A stretch of DNA of 64,000 bases from Halichondria panicea (GCF_963675165.1 NC_087382.1:2046001-2110000), one strand, 5' to 3'. Positions 25,425 to 39,393 are shown, counted from the stretch's first letter. Numbers and translations are program-made. Notes: a model not told the origin generated them from the letters alone.

Positions 25425-27689
25425 CTTATGTGTAGTCTATCCTATACGTAGGTATCTATGAGTGAGACTAATAGGAGTGCCCTGAGAATATCTATATAAT
25501 CGCATGGAGGTGTATGACTGAGCACCTTTTTAGGATTTAATCCCCTGGGCCCAGCTTGTAGATTCAATTTGCTCATACCTGTATATTATGTTTAGGAATA
25601 AGCAGATGTTCAATGAGATTCTGCTAATTGTAATAAAAATGCAAGCTGATCTTATTGGTAATGAAATTCATATCTGGTGGTTTTGCTGTTTGGCAATTTT
25701 CTGTTGCAAGTGCACAGCAATCCACTGTACCAGTATACTAGTATGGGTCAAGTGGTATTAGAATTTTAGTAATTAATTACTTGTTGACACCTTGTTTTAT
25801 CATAATCATATACCTAAATGATCAGCTAGAATGCATGAAAATGTGTGTTCACTCATGTTAATAGGCTCAGCATGAAATTATATTGCATTGCTAGAGTTAG
25901 TGTATAGTCTACATACATAATGCACCATCAGTGCCCACTGTAGTTATCATATCTCTCAAACCCATGGCAGTCCCAGAACCAAAATTTTACCGCAAGAAGA
26001 ATACCTAACAAACATTTTGTCAAAGTAAAAAAAAATCGAAGGATCCCCATTACTACAAAAGTAAACCACAATATAGCGGACAATGACCTTTCCCCTCAAG
26101 TTAATTAAATACCTATTTTCACATATCATCTTAGAGGGTATTAAAATGCTCTAAGGTAGTATATTTATATTGACTTAAAAGCAACCTGTTCCAAAGATAT
26201 GGCACAGTTTGTAACAGAAGGTAGATAAAATTTTGCACGAAAGTCACAACTTTGGCACCTTGTATCTCAGAAGCCATGCAATAAGTGACCCCAAAAATTC
26301 TTGTGGTTCAATAACTTTATGCGAATGTACTGAGTTTTGTAATAATTTGAGGGGGGGGCGTGCATTTTGTGTGTTGATCTCACTTGGAATGACCCCAATG
26401 TATAGGCAAGTTCAAGAACTTTTAAGAGATGCACACAGAAGCTCCTCCGGCCATGTACAATGCATGTTCTAGGTAACCCTGCTTCCCAGAAAACGGAAAG
26501 TTCGTGGTTAAGTTTTACATCATAAGGATCTACATACACTGCATGTGTGTGAGGCTGTGTTTGATTTTTGAAATGGCGCATTTTTCCACATGCAACCATG
26601 CTCATAATTATATAGCCACTCTTGGATATTAGAAAACAAAATGAATTAATGAAACAGCAGATCACTGAAAGTACGAGTGCCTCCTCTCATTAGTATTGGC
26701 TCGATACATAATTATGAGAGGCCCAACATAATCATACTGGAACATAGCGCCGGCTTTGTACCCACATGCAGTAGTATATACAGTGTTGATAAGTGCCATT
26801 AATTTTAACTCGATTAAAATTCCTGAAACTACCACATATTGACTTGTAGTACCTCACTCTACAAGTCATTCTAGCAAAACTAGCAATCCTCTCGGTAACT
26901 TGGCTGTAACCACAGTAAAGATAAATGATGAATATCATTAAGCATGCTCATACAGTAAGCAGTAGTTGCAAGTTGCACTGTAGTCTCGCACCAGCCACGA
27001 TTCAGTAAAAATAGGTCGGACCTATAGCGTTCCAATACAGAGTTGGTGCCAAGACTAGTTTCACTGTACACTATACTTTCAGCAGAGCCTCAGACAACAG
27101 CTCAATATGACAATGAAACTCGTGGAGCCGGAATGGTGTATTCTTCTTAATTGACATTGCCCCAGTTCTTACGAACATGAGTTTTGCTTTCATATGCTCT
27201 ATTGCTTGAAGAGAAGAGGCCATGCAACTACAATCTATCGTATTACAAATGTGTGGGGGCGTATTACTGAGAATAATTTATTGCACGTGCACTTTATACT
27301 CTGACTTACTAGCCTCGTTTTTACTCTATTCCCTTGGCTAAATATAGCATATCCTGCTGACTCATCAATAATAATTATGACACATAGTTGCATGCCCTCT
27401 TCTCTTTTAATATAATTATGCCCTTGATGTAACTGACAATGTGGCTGGTTCATTGCATGTAATAATTAAACTCAGTTAACAATTTTTGCTACGGACTCTT
27501 CTGAAAAGGCTGGCAAAAGTAGGCATAACGCAAAACATTCTAGTAATATATACGGTAGTACATTGTGGTTTCATAGCTTGTGTTCAGTGTTGCAAAGGTG
27601 TTTAAAAACTACTGTAGCTAGTCTCTATCATATTATAGTAAAGTTGTGCTATAGTTCTGCACAGAGGCTGTTAGAATGGGCTTCCTTTC

Positions 27690-28013
27690 TTGAGTGTCAT
27701 AGTTTCCCTTGAGAGCAGCTCTCTCCAAGCAAGCACATGTGGAGCCAGTCTGGTAAAATTTGTTACTGGTCGCACCCGCTTCAGTTACAACAAACTCACT
27801 CAAAGCCAAACACTGCATGCAGCGCAAGTAGACACTTTTACCTCAATTGTATTACAAGGTTATGGAACTCGATGCCCCGTGACCATGCATGGATATCAAC
27901 ACTACTAACTCTAATAATGAATACCATCTATCACCACTTCTGGGAGAACTTTAAACAAAACTTTAACTCATAACAACCCATGTACTAATGTGCCCATGCA
28001 ACAGATGTTCATA
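27690..28013 (+). pseudogene. Relic of a non-LTR retrotransposon ORF2 C-terminus
   Basis: The translation around 27737-27973 contains HFYLNCITRLWNSMPRDHA and HHFWENFKQNFNS, followed after frame changes by CPCNRCS. The RLWNSLP block followed by a C-x-C-x2-C end is typical of the 3' end of reverse transcriptase ORFs in CR1/L2-like LINEs. No reverse transcriptase core is present and the frame is broken. Confidence 0.6.
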
Positions 28014-28773
28014 GCTCCATATGTAATTATAGTTAAATGTATTATATCTAGCTGTGTTGCACAATGTGGCACAGTCTGTCAGCCAGCCTTTGTCCAAACA
28101 TTACTTTGTTTTTATATCACAATTACATTACAGGCTAATAATAATATATCACGAAATCGTAGATCTAAATCTAGACTAGCATACTTACCTATATAGAATA
28201 CTGTACTTTTTAATTCCAGACCAATAGACACAAGGACACAGTGCACAGATTGATATAGCAGTATATAGCCAGAGACTGAGTATAGAGCCTATAAGAAAGC
28301 TGTATCTAGTGTTATACTGTATGGTCAGATAATTGTGAACAGAATTGTTCCTGTACATGTATATAGAAAATGTTGGATATTACCAAAAATCCCTAACTAC
28401 TATAAGAAAACATCACCATGTCGTAATAATGTTTCTTATACTGAAACACTTGTATATAGTACACATGCACCAGCAAATCAAACAGAAGAGCTATGAATAC
28501 AGTATCTATTAGCCCATAACCATGACATTGTATACACCCTCAAAGGATGGGCAGACAGATGATGGGATTCTATTATAAGTGTGAAACCATACCCGTGTGC
28601 ACGAGGGTAGCTATATAGGAGTATGGCCACGAGGTTGCAAATAAAACTCTGCAATATTTCATGAAAACGGGAGAGATGGATATCCTATATATATACTCTG
28701 GTCAGTAAGACAGTCCTCACAATTTTCATTATTTTGTTTCAACCCCGGCCTCCCCCTCCACTCAGACTCACAC

Positions 28774-28794
28774 CGACACACACACACACACACA

Positions 28795-28834
<40 letters not shown>

Positions 28835-28876
28835 CACACTCACACTCACACACACACACACACACACACACCACAG
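28774..28876 (+). repeat. CA/TCACAC array before exon copy 3
   Basis: (CA)n with a block of CTCACA repeats, ending at the CCACAG acceptor of the duplicated exon. The sequence before it is unrelated to that before the other copies. Confidence 0.92.
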
Positions 28877-29050
28877 AACACACGACTGGTTCTGGCCACC
28901 ATTGACGAGTGCTGGAGCTCCTCTCCCTCACAAAGACCAACCACACAACAACTCAAGGAGACATTGCAAATCGCTATTATACCAGCTATTATAAATGGCA
29001 AGTATCAGTTGACAAGAATGGACAAACAGTGTATTAAGCAAATAACATAA
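28877..29050 (+). pseudogene. Receptor last-exon copy 3 (altered C-terminus)
   Basis: Matches the receptor exon up to LKETLQ. Indels around 28970-28995 then shift it into another frame that ends IKQIT with TAA at 29048-29050. Acceptor kept. No other receptor exons nearby. Confidence 0.85.
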
Positions 29051-29815
29051 TAACATAAGAGGTGCTGCAAAGTCTTTTTGTGTCAGAATCATTGTCCTCG
29101 CATCAACATTATATTATTTCACTCACATTTTACTGAACTATAATTATACAAGTGGACAAAATGGGGGAAGTACTGTAGGGCTGGCTGAGCCGCTCAAACA
29201 TCAGAAAGGACGTAAACAAGATGGGTTGGTGTTATAGTTATTGTAATAATATTAGGTTCCCCGTGAAGTGACCAGTAACTTGGTCAACAGTAGTATATAC
29301 CGTACGATGCTGTTCCATTGGGCAAACTAATCCCCTTGTTCAAATTCAGATAGTAATTTAAAGTTCGTGCACTGAGCAGTGTGCGACAGCTCAAGATAAT
29401 GATTAATAAATTTGATTCTATCATTAAACCATAGATCAACTAACAGTATGCACAATAACATAGACTGTAAAGACTAAGTACAACAAAGACAGTGGAGCAG
29501 AGGCTGCCATACACAAAGCTAAGGGCGCCGCTAGAGCACAAAGCAATAAAGAGAACTATACAAAAGTAGTAATAGTATCACACAGGACTTAAATTGTTTA
29601 CAGTGCAACGCAGGAGTACAGGAAATGACTGACGAAGTGGTACTAGCTATATACTAGCAAAGTCGTTACAAGTAAATTTAAACTGAATCTAGTCCACAAA
29701 AGTCAATGAATATAATTGTGCATGCATGCAATGAGGAGGGCTCACAAAAACCAGAAAACGGAAACAAGCTATAAAATTATACAAACAGTATTTAATTGAG
29801 ATATACCATCATTCG
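29051..29815. other. 3' spacer before gene C
   Basis: Duplicated spacer related to 18942-19720. No gene seen. Confidence 0.6.
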
Positions 29816-32800
29816 TTAAATGTTACTCTTTACGACATCGATGACAGTGTGCGTGACTTTGGGTGCATTGTCTTGAGGAGGGGGAGGGGCTGGTCTGTAG
29901 TCCTCCGTGGTGAGGGGGGTTAGTACGTCCAGGGCAGGCTCTCTCAGCTGGTCCGGCGAATGATCAGGGTCAGATTCTTCCATGGCTCCATCAGTGTATC
30001 TGTCCGCGTTTGTCCAGGTTTCGTTCTCCATTTCGTACTTTTTCAGTTTGCGAACTCGTGGAATCATTTTTCTCAGTTTGAGTGCATTTTGCAGAACAGG
30101 AACTGTTTTCAAAATGTACTCATAACAATGGTAGCAGACTATCACCACAAACAAAATAAAAGCCACTGCCATTGAAATGTTTGATATTATGACTTGACTC
30201 TCATTGATGTTTCCTATATAGAGGGTTCCATACGCTAGAATTGCAAGATTGAGGAAAAAGAGTGTTTCCAGTAAATCATTGAATTGTATTTTGTACACTG
30301 GATAATTCTGCGATTTGAAAATATTAAGTCCAACAGTTATAGATCCAGCTGATAGTACAGGGAGAGAAGTGTCCAAGGCCAAGGCTGTTATTAGATTATG
30401 AGCGATCAAAGAAAATAGGAGTAGTCCCACCCAGTAGCGATGCTTGGGAGTGAATGGAGCATGGTATGCATCCATGAAGCCATTGTAGTATGTGTTCTTA
30501 GTCCATTTCATGAGCTTCCATTTTGAACAGCGAGGAAGCCATTGTCCAAACAAGAGCACTACAGTGAACAATATACCAGAAATGAGGATTATGGCGGCAA
30601 AAACAAACCGAGGGATGTGACCGGGAGTGAAATATTGCACATTGCCGTCATACATCCAAACTATATCACTTGAATTGTTGGGAAAATCCAATACCTTGGT
30701 TGCACCCTCGGAATAATCCAAGACCCTGTATTGCAGTGCAGCAATGATAAACCATAAGAGTTTGGAATAAGAGAGTAGGACGAGTGTGCCTAGGGCAGCA
30801 ACTGGGTTCCTGTTGGAGAGGAGCTTTGCAAATGAGTCAGAGTACTTGCTTAAAATGATTATTAAGAACATCAGAAGAAACAGGTAAGCAGGAAAGACCA
30901 TTTGAAGGAGCACTTTTGCTTGAGAGTTCAATCTATCGTAAAAGCATGTCTCAATACCTAAGTCAAGATTCACCCACGATATAAAAACTGTCAAAGGGTT
31001 ATGAAAAGGTATGAAAATCGACTGATTTGCAGCTAATACATTAGTGTAGAAGATCAGCCCATGGATAGTGCCTGTTGCTACGGTAATGTTGAAAACGAGA
31101 ATGAATGCGACTAGTACTATGCCTGCCAGGGCAAACGGGAGTAGCAGGAGAAGGTAAGTGTTTGAGCAGAGTTCACATCGTGAAGTACCTAACACAAGAC
31201 TCAGTTCTGGTTCACATTCTCCACACAAGACACCACTTCGATTGTAGGCACACTGTTCGTCAGGGTTGCTTAGACTGATGTTGACTGGTTTTAGTACACA
31301 ATAGTCAAATGTACAGTTACTAACAACATACCCACTTCCGTTAGTGGTATTAGTCACTCCTATCCATATGTTGTTATTGCTTTCCAATTTTATGGTCCCA
31401 TTATCCTCAGAACAGTTTGTTATTTGATATTCTTGTTGCAAGACTGGATCACAGTCACACTTGCACTCAATTGAGGACATGATTGGCTTGAGTCCAATAG
31501 GGCATTCACACTTTAGAAAAGATATGTTTAGAATTTGTCTTGAAATTCCCAAATTGTTGCATGGACCATCAGCATAGAGTTCCACTTGAGCAGAGCTGTC
31601 TTGTGAGAATACATTGTACTCTAATTCTGTGCACTGATTGCCAACTTCTTGTTGTGCTTGTCCTTCTTTGAGACGATCAACTCTACTGCTCTCAGTTATA
31701 ACAGAACTGTGAATTTTGGCATTATTCATTGGATTTCCAGCTTGGTCTACAGCCATAATACTGATTGTGAATGCTTGTCCTTTTCTAACAGAAATAGCCT
31801 GCTTGGTGGTGTTACACAACTTCACTCTGACAGCCTTTGAAGCTATCCATGAATAATGCACAGTATTGTTCAAGTACTCAAATCCATTGTCTGATGAAGA
31901 GAGTTCGGCTGATACATCCACCGTACACCTGTCCAAAAGACCTCCGTAAATATCTGCTCCTGACTGGGTAGCTGTGTTGTTTGTCAGAAAAGTGTTGCGA
32001 TTATTGATTGCACTGTTCAAACATTTAACTTCTTCATTAAATCCAGTCATTAATAAAGAAAAGAAAGCTTGGATCAAAGGTATCACATCCTTAATAGAAT
32101 TGTTATCAAAACCATAGAGATCTAGAGTTTGAATGAAGCACTCTGTTTGTGGCAGATCTCCTGCAGTAGTTACATCCTCTCCTCTACATACACCGCTCTC
32201 AGTACTGTCTGCCACAAATATCCCCCCTCCATATTGAGCCGTGTTACTGTAGATTTCCAGTATGACCAGCGTTTTACCAAGCTCTAGCTCCACGTCCTGT
32301 TTCAGAATATATATCTTAGAACTTTGTCGTAAATAAATTCCACCTCCGCTATTGTTTGCTGAGTTTGACTTGATGTGGACGTGAGCGTGAGAAAAGGCCT
32401 TAATATTTGAAGCGACTGCATAAATACCTCCTCTATTTTGAGCATCATTTCGATCTATAATACTCACAAATAGTACAGGTTCCATGTCACTACATGTACA
32501 CAGGACAAACTGATGATTAAATATACAACCAGTAGTAACCTTCGAATCAAATATTCGATTTCGCTTGAGTATGCATAAATCCCACCACCATTTTGTGCTT
32601 TGTTATGAGATATCTCTATTGGATAGTGAATAGAGAGTGTACTCTCTCTCAGAAACACACCTCCTCCAAAGGTAGCAGTATTGTTAGAAATGACCACTCC
32701 TTCTGCATTGATATAGATTTGACTCTGGACTGCTCTGATGGCTCCACCCTGCACACCACGATTGTTACTGAGAGTTGTGGGTCCATTGAACTCCACTCGA

Positions 32801-34154
32801 CTGCTTAGAGCATACACAGGGTTTATATTATTGCTAACGGTGTTAACTCCTATAAATGACAAGTTAGAATGCACTGCGTAAATGATATTTTCACCCTCTA
32901 AATTGTCAAATATGCTTGTATTAGTAATTATCAAAGTTGAGATAACAACCGCAATCACTCCATCTTGTTTGGTGGCTCTGTTGTTGGTGAGCACAGAGTC
33001 GGAAATGATAACAGGCACATCAGCAACAGAAATTACTCCACCAAAATCAGCACTGTTATTTTTAATCATGACTTTGGAGATTGATATAGTTCCAGTCAAT
33101 GCCAAAATCGCTCCACCAGCGCTAGTTCCTCCATTACCAACTACAGCTTCATTGTCCGTTATATTACAGCTCATGATAGATGCATTAACTCTGAAAAGTG
33201 CATCGCTCCACCAGAGGCTGCCTTGTTGTTTGTTAGCTCGCTATCAGATATGAGTAACTCTCCACTCAAAATCGAAATCGCTCCACCTGCTTTTTCAGCA
33301 CTGTTGTACGCTAGCTCACTGTCGGAGATTGAGACACTCCCAAACCAGATATTAATTGCTCCACCAACAATAGCACTATTGTTCAGTAGCGCACAGTTGG
33401 AAATGAACAAATTACTTTTGTAGGTGATAGATCTAATTGCTTTAGCGATATTATTTGTAAAGTTGCTCCAACTGATAGTCACACTTGCAGAGACCACAAA
33501 CACTGCTCCCCCCATTGTAGCAGTATTAGAATTGAACCTTGAATCATTAATAACAGTTTGATTTGAGTGAATGTAAGCTGCACCACCATTGTTACTGAAG
33601 AAGTCACTCTTTTCAATGTACACATTATCAGCTTCAACTATCATCAATGCTCTGTAAGTGCAAGTGTTGTTCACAAAGAGAACTTGTTCAATCGTCACAG
33701 TTACCGTACGAGTGATCCAGAGTGTACAAGCTTCCAACTTTAGCAATTTCAAGTCTACCAAATAGCATTGAGAAATGTTCATGTAGCCTGAACTACTTTC
33801 ATCACCTGCTCCAGTGAAATGCAAACCTTCAATACTCAATGCACTGATATTAGATAACTGCACTCTACCAGAATTGTTCAAACTGATGGTGGCATTTTGG
33901 CCAGCAATAATCACCTCTGTGAAATTACAAATGTAAAGGATTTCACTCAATAAATTATCTCCAGGTAGAAAGCTCAAGGTGAGATTGTCTCCACCAGACA
34001 ACAGGTCTGTTTGAACAAGCTGCTCGAGAGTGAAACAAGTTCCATTTCGATAGTCATTACACGAGTCGGTTGAATCCACTGGCACAATGTGATAGTGCTC
34101 ACTCCTGGTAACAGTAGCTAGGGTCAGTAGCAGCACCAACCAGGTGCAGTGCAT
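29816..34154 (-). pseudogene. Pmp-like beta-helix membrane protein C (two frameshifts)
   Basis: Full-length homologue of gene A with signal peptide, beta-helix repeats, Cys-rich region and multi-pass C-terminus. Two small indels break it. One base is missing near 33197-33200 (N-terminal frame 33171-34154 ends after 327 codons). About two extra bases lie near 32550 (AATATTCG against AATTC in A), separating the 32464-33174 frame from the 889-codon frame 29816-32485. With only two small indels, a young pseudogene, a null allele or an assembly error are all possible. The first third matches gene D and the rest matches gene A. Confidence 0.85.
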
Positions 34155-34196
34155 GTTCTCTCCGATACTATAAGATTACAAGTATATTTAATTGCA

Positions 34197-36560
34197 GAAC
34201 TATATAGTACTATTGCTGCTTCTATATTGATATCAAAACTTAAAGCGGGTATATGGAGTAGAATAAGGTATTATGAGACGAAACCAGTTATGAGACAGCT
34301 GCAGGAATGCTTCAGCTATTCCGGCATTTAATTATAGTAATAACACTCCCACTCTATATGTTTCCAAAACAAATTTGGAGTTGGATGCTGTGTTGACAGA
34401 GATACCACAATAGTTTGTTTAAGTCCGAATTTAATTGGAAAAAACATGGGTGCCAAATGTTTTGTAGTAGGTATCTGTTAAAACAAGAGTAACTAATCGC
34501 TACACAGCAAAAATACATATGTTATATGAGATGCATCATCGGAATTTAGTGTTGAAATGACAGAAATTTATGTCATTTCTATATACATGAGATTTCAAAA
34601 GATGCGTTTCATTTATGTTACTGTAAACGAATGTGTTTTTACTGTGTATATTTTATATATAACAAGGCTTCAGATATAATTATGCTGTTAGACTATAGCC
34701 AATTAGCGTTAAAATTAGCAATGGTGTCTCATAATACCTAAACCACTTTGAACACTAAATGCTAGCATTAGTTGCAAACAAAGTACTGTCACTATGTTCT
34801 GTGCTTGCATGCAAAGCCTATTGACCATAGTAGTTAGTGAACAGGCTATTTAGCTCCCTCAAGATTACTGCAAGACAGGTGGTCAGAAACATTTAGATGT
34901 CTCATAATACCCTCTTACACCCTATACTATAGTTGTCTATAGATCTAGACACGTGGAACAAGATAATAGCCACCAGCAATATTTAATTGATAAGGCTCAA
35001 TTACACAAGTTTGCAGTGTTAACTTACCTAATGGATATAAGCTTATAATTTCCTTTTTAGCTTTAATACAAGATCCCAACACAGTCTCACACACACACAC
35101 GTGTGAATACAGCAGTGGAGTAGAGAGGTACAGGACTATATAGACCTATAGGTGTTTTCCACAGGCCATATAAATTGTACTACAGCTAATAGCTGTAAAA
35201 AGATTTCTCAGGCTTCTGCGGATAACATTTCTGCGTTTACTCGTTCATTCGCAGAATTCACAGAATTTTTGGGCCGAATAAATTTCTAGCTATAATTATA
35301 TACGTAGTCATAGATAGTGTAGAAGGAAACGGACCGCGTCCAATTGTTGGCGCAGGAAGTTAATTCACTGCACCGGAAGCTAATAATAGCTCTTCACATC
35401 ACCTTGGGATATATGGGATGGCAGCACAGATTACAGAGCAGACAGACAGCACATGAGACTTGAGAAGAGCTAGAGATAAAGAGCAGTGAAAAATACCAGT
35501 CTACATTTGTATACAGTGCCTGTAACCTAGGGAGTAGAATACAAACATTTGTACTTAAGTGTATCTTGAGTTTGGAACATTTCTAAGAAATGATGCTGAT
35601 ACCATTGTGTAGGTGAATGAATAAGCTACAAACATATTCAAAAATATTTCTCTAAAACATTGTTATAGTGGAAAATCATTTAGGTGAAAACGGGGATGAT
35701 TGTAAAAAAATGTATGTAACATCAATTATCTCTGGAAGTAAAATGTTTCTAGAAAAATTGCTTCTACCAAAAGATAAACAATTTATTAACAATTACATGT
35801 GTAAAAAAATTAGACCTTAGCCGAAAAATTTACTTGAAATCTCTCCCTAAGCGAAAAGGCACCCAAAAACACACATAATGGAGTACGAAACAGCGTGTGT
35901 ACTTATGTAACCGATTTTAATTCATGCATATGTTAGCTCAACTATCCACTGATGTTAATGCCAGAGTTCCAGACCTTAGCCGACAACGGTTGGTGTTAAT
36001 TTGTTGCTGTTGTAAAAGCAACCACATACCCACCACCTTAGGTTGCCATGGAAACATTTTTGGATATGTTGAAGCTCAAGCATTCACCTACACTTTGGTA
36101 TCATCAAAATTTCTTAGAAATGTTTTAAGGTCAAGATATTCACATTTATGTACCAAAATGTGGTATTCTACTCTCTATAGGTTACTTGCACTGTATAGCT
36201 TGCTTGTCCATTTTAATATTGTCCCTTTTAATATTTAATAATACAGAGAAACACTCTACTGAGATTGAGAGAAGCCACTAAGCCTTTGTTTGTGAAGACG
36301 AAGGATTCAAGATATTTAGCAGTGCCAGCATCATGTAACTGCACTGACTTTAGCAACAAAGTTGTATTATAGCTATGAATGGATGATTTACGAGGGAAAT
36401 ACAATTTAATAGCTTGATCACTTTAGCGTATTGTGTATTCACACTGTTATACTCTTAGTATTATAGTTGATTCGATTCATAATTATAATTATGGTTGTTT
36501 GATTACACGTCAAAAAATAATTATGTGCATCAAATAGAAATGTAGTTAAACACTTCGAGA
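34197..36560. other. 5' flank of gene C, no confident gene
   Basis: 34197-35290 matches the flanks of A and D. About 35300-36560 is unlike the other flanks. A 104-codon open frame at 35924-36238 has no recognisable domain and I do not call it. Confidence 0.5.
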
Positions 36561-36565
36561 GGGTT

Positions 36566-36800
36566 CTAGCCGATTCGCTCACTCAGAAAGGCACTTGCGT
36601 CAGGGAGGATGAACAGGTCCCATACCATGTCAATGAATGATTTGACTGCAAAGGGACGAGGGGAGTTTTAGGTTTACAATACACATTGTATATAATTTAT
36701 ATACGTACCTGATTGTGAACTTCAGTCCTTGTGGCATCACTACAGCATCTTAAGCTCCTTACGGCTAGAAACAGATTTTTCCCAGTGTCCCAGTCGTCCA
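36566..36800 (-). pseudogene. Two orphan exon-like segments of an unknown gene
   Basis: On the minus strand, 36800-36709 is bounded by CTGCAG and GTACGT and reads DDWDTGKNLFLAVRSLRCC and on to TEVHNQ. Segment 36645-36566 follows a TTTGCAG acceptor and reads KSFIDMVWDLFILPDASAFL then SERIG and a stop. The phases do not join cleanly (first ends in phase 0, second needs one carried base). They look like coding sequence of a real gene left behind, but I do not recognise the family. Confidence 0.35.
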
Positions 36801-37587
36801 CTGCAGGTATTCATTCTCCAACCCTATAGTATATATCACCCATGGGTAAGTAAACAAGACGGTAGTAACATAAAGCAGATTTTTCCCAGTGCACGCATGC
36901 ATTACTGAACTATGATTAGGCTCAATAAGTTTCCCGGGAAACTTCCCCGGGGTAGAAAGCGAAACACGGATTGTTTCTGAGCTCTACATAGACTTCATTC
37001 CGTTGCCAATCCCCTTCTCCTCTATCTATGGTGGAGTTGCATGCCCTCTCTTCTTTTATACACCCTTGGTATCACTGCATGCAGTATAGCTGTCATCAGA
37101 TATTAGGCAAGTCCAACGGCTTTAATTCCTTCGCTTATTATACATGTATGCTTGTGTATTTGCTGTTCCCAGAAAACCCATTTGTTTCTATAATTAGTAT
37201 ATATAGGGTAACCCTGCTTCCTACTCGTACAGTGTCATTCATATTCACTACCATTAACCTCCATTCTATATCCAATAATTATACACAGTCTGATATTAAA
37301 TCATGCATGCATCATTCTTTGCATTTTTCCCAGAACAGGGGAAGTTTGTGGTTACGTTTTACATTGATAGAATTATGCATACACCATGACATTGTGTGTT
37401 TAAGAACATAATTTAATTTGCGACTGAATGATCTTCGGTATTGTGTGTGTGGCCATTATTCCACTGACATGCATTGGTATTGGCTCAACCAGGTAGACAA
37501 TGACCTCATTAGCTACTTTGTTGTTCTCTCCTGCATGTATAATTATGTGCTGTGCATAACAAGTTTTAAAGAAAATATATCTTTAAT

Positions 37588-37930
37588 TAGATCATGTTTG
37601 CCATAAATACTGCAATCTGATTGGTTAGAGGAAATGTTCTATCCAATTTAGAAAATCATGTACTTCAATAGAAAATCATGTACTTCAATAGAAAATCCTG
37701 TACTTCACTTAGAAAATCATGTAGCAAAGATTAGATAAGAACATTCAAATCTGATTGGCTAAATACTCATGGTTGCTATGATCTAAAATGCTTAGACACT
37801 GTTTAGGAAGTTTCCACATGATTTAGAAGTCCTCAGGGCTAGTAGAACCCTCACTGCGTTCGGGATACTACAACCAGCCCTTTGGGCTTCTAAATCATGT
37901 AGAAACTTCCTAAACTGTCTAACTATTATT
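37588..37930. mobile_element. About 340-bp insertion with hairpin, present only in flank C
   Basis: The paralogous sequence at 17985 and 53968 runs straight from TTTAATTA to ATAGGCACC (GCGCC in A). Here 340 bp intervene, with TTA at both junctions (3-bp duplication possible). It contains tandem GAAAATCATGTACTTCAATA copies and an inverted repeat GTTTAGGAAGTTTC ... GAAACTTCCTAAAC around a CACTGCGTTCGGG tip. Confidence 0.7.
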
Positions 37931-38357
37931 TAATAGGCACCATGCAGCTTTGTACCCACAATGCATGCATGAAGTAGTATAATTATACAGTTGATAAAAG
38001 CCTATAGTCTACCATGAACATGTTGTAGCCTCATAAGCAGTCACCATCTTTAACTTCCATTCTTGAGTCCAACTGAAAGGTGTCAGCATTTAATGTTGAC
38101 CACCTGATTTGCAATTGGCCACTTCTAAATCTGATCCCATGCATGCAGGCAATATTCTCCCTACTTCCCTATCACTCGGCTCTTAGTCACCACATGCAAG
38201 ACACACGTTGCTATCCAGACAGTGACCACAAGACACACCAGACAGTGACCACAAATTAACACACACTGTATACTGCTGCATGCACAAGTACACAATGTGA
38301 TATGGGATATAGGGTTAAGTGATACCACTTCCTGTTAATTATAATGCAATGTAGAAC

Positions 38358-38451
38358 ACACACACCACACACACCACACAGAACACACACACCACACACA
38401 CCACACACACCACACACACTACACAGAACACACACGCCACACACACCACAG
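38358..38451 (+). repeat. CACACACCA array before exon copy 4
   Basis: Shorter version of the array at 18475-18761, ending at the acceptor of the duplicated exon. Confidence 0.9.
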
Positions 38452-38628
38452 AACACACGACTGGTTCTGGCCACCATTGATGGGTGCTGGAGCTCCTTTC
38501 CCTCACAAAGACCAACCACACAACAACTCAAGGAGACACTGCAAACATCGCTATTACCAGCCATTAAGCAAGTATCAGTTGACAAGAATGGACAAACAGT
38601 GTATAAGCAAATGACTGCATGCCTATAA
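38452..38628 (+). pseudogene. Receptor last-exon copy 4 (open, acceptor kept)
   Basis: 59 open codons in the receptor phase, ending MTACL with TAA. One codon (W in TIKWQV) is missing, and E to G and S to F changes are seen (ATIDGCWSSFPSQRP). An orphan or alternative terminal exon. Confidence 0.88.
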
Positions 38629-39393
38629 TTATACTGTAAACCCTTTATAATCAAAAAGAGGTGCTGCAAATATCTTTTACTGCTTTTTTTTGTGTCAATT
38701 ATTTTTGTCCCCTCATCATTCACTCACATTTCACTGAACTATAATATACTAGTGCACAAATGGGGGGAAGTACTGTGTAGGGTTGACTGAGCCGCTCAAA
38801 CACCAACAAGGTCAACAAGATGGGCTGGTATATTGAATTATTATTATGTATTAATATTTTAGGTTCCCCATGAAGTGGCCAGTAACTTGGTCCACAGTAT
38901 GATGCTGTTCCATTGTTTCCCTTGTTCAAATTCAGATAAGTTGGTAAGAGTTCGTGCACTGGCGTGCGACAGCGGTTCAAGATAATGATTGATTCAACCA
39001 TGCATAGATCAACTAGATCAACTAACATATGCACAAAACAATAACATAGACTGTAAATACTAACTACAACAAAGACAGTGGAGCAGAGGCTCCCATAAAA
39101 TTACACAGAGGGCGCTGCTAGGAGCAGGCCCTGGCTATACTAGAGCACAAGCAATAAAGAGAAGTATATAAAAGAAGTAATAGTATCAGCCAGGAACCCA
39201 TGCATGTGCAAACAGTACACACATGCAGGAGTACAGGAAATGACTAATGAAGTGATTAACTAGCTACTAGCAAAGTCATTACAAACTGAATCTACATAGT
39301 CCACAACAAATCGATGAATATAATTGTGCATGCATGCAGGCTCACAATAAACAATGAAAACAAGCTATAACAGTAATTTTTTGTTTATACTGT
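38629..39393. other. 3' spacer before gene D
   Basis: Duplicated spacer, close to 18942-19720. No gene seen. Confidence 0.6.

Larger units (their letters stand above)
24011..28773. other. Diverged flank of gene B, no intact gene
   Basis: Only the first 40 bp match the other gene flanks closely. Scattered short segments (about 26470-26540, 26750-26800 and 27390-27440) resemble 17740-17800, 17990-18060 and 17420-17480, suggesting an older, heavily altered copy of the same flank. It contains a tandem repeat, a hairpin element and a LINE relic listed separately. Confidence 0.5.

Noticed and set aside
35924-36238. 104-codon plus-strand frame as a gene
   Set aside because: No domain, signal or splice support and not conserved in the paralogous flanks.
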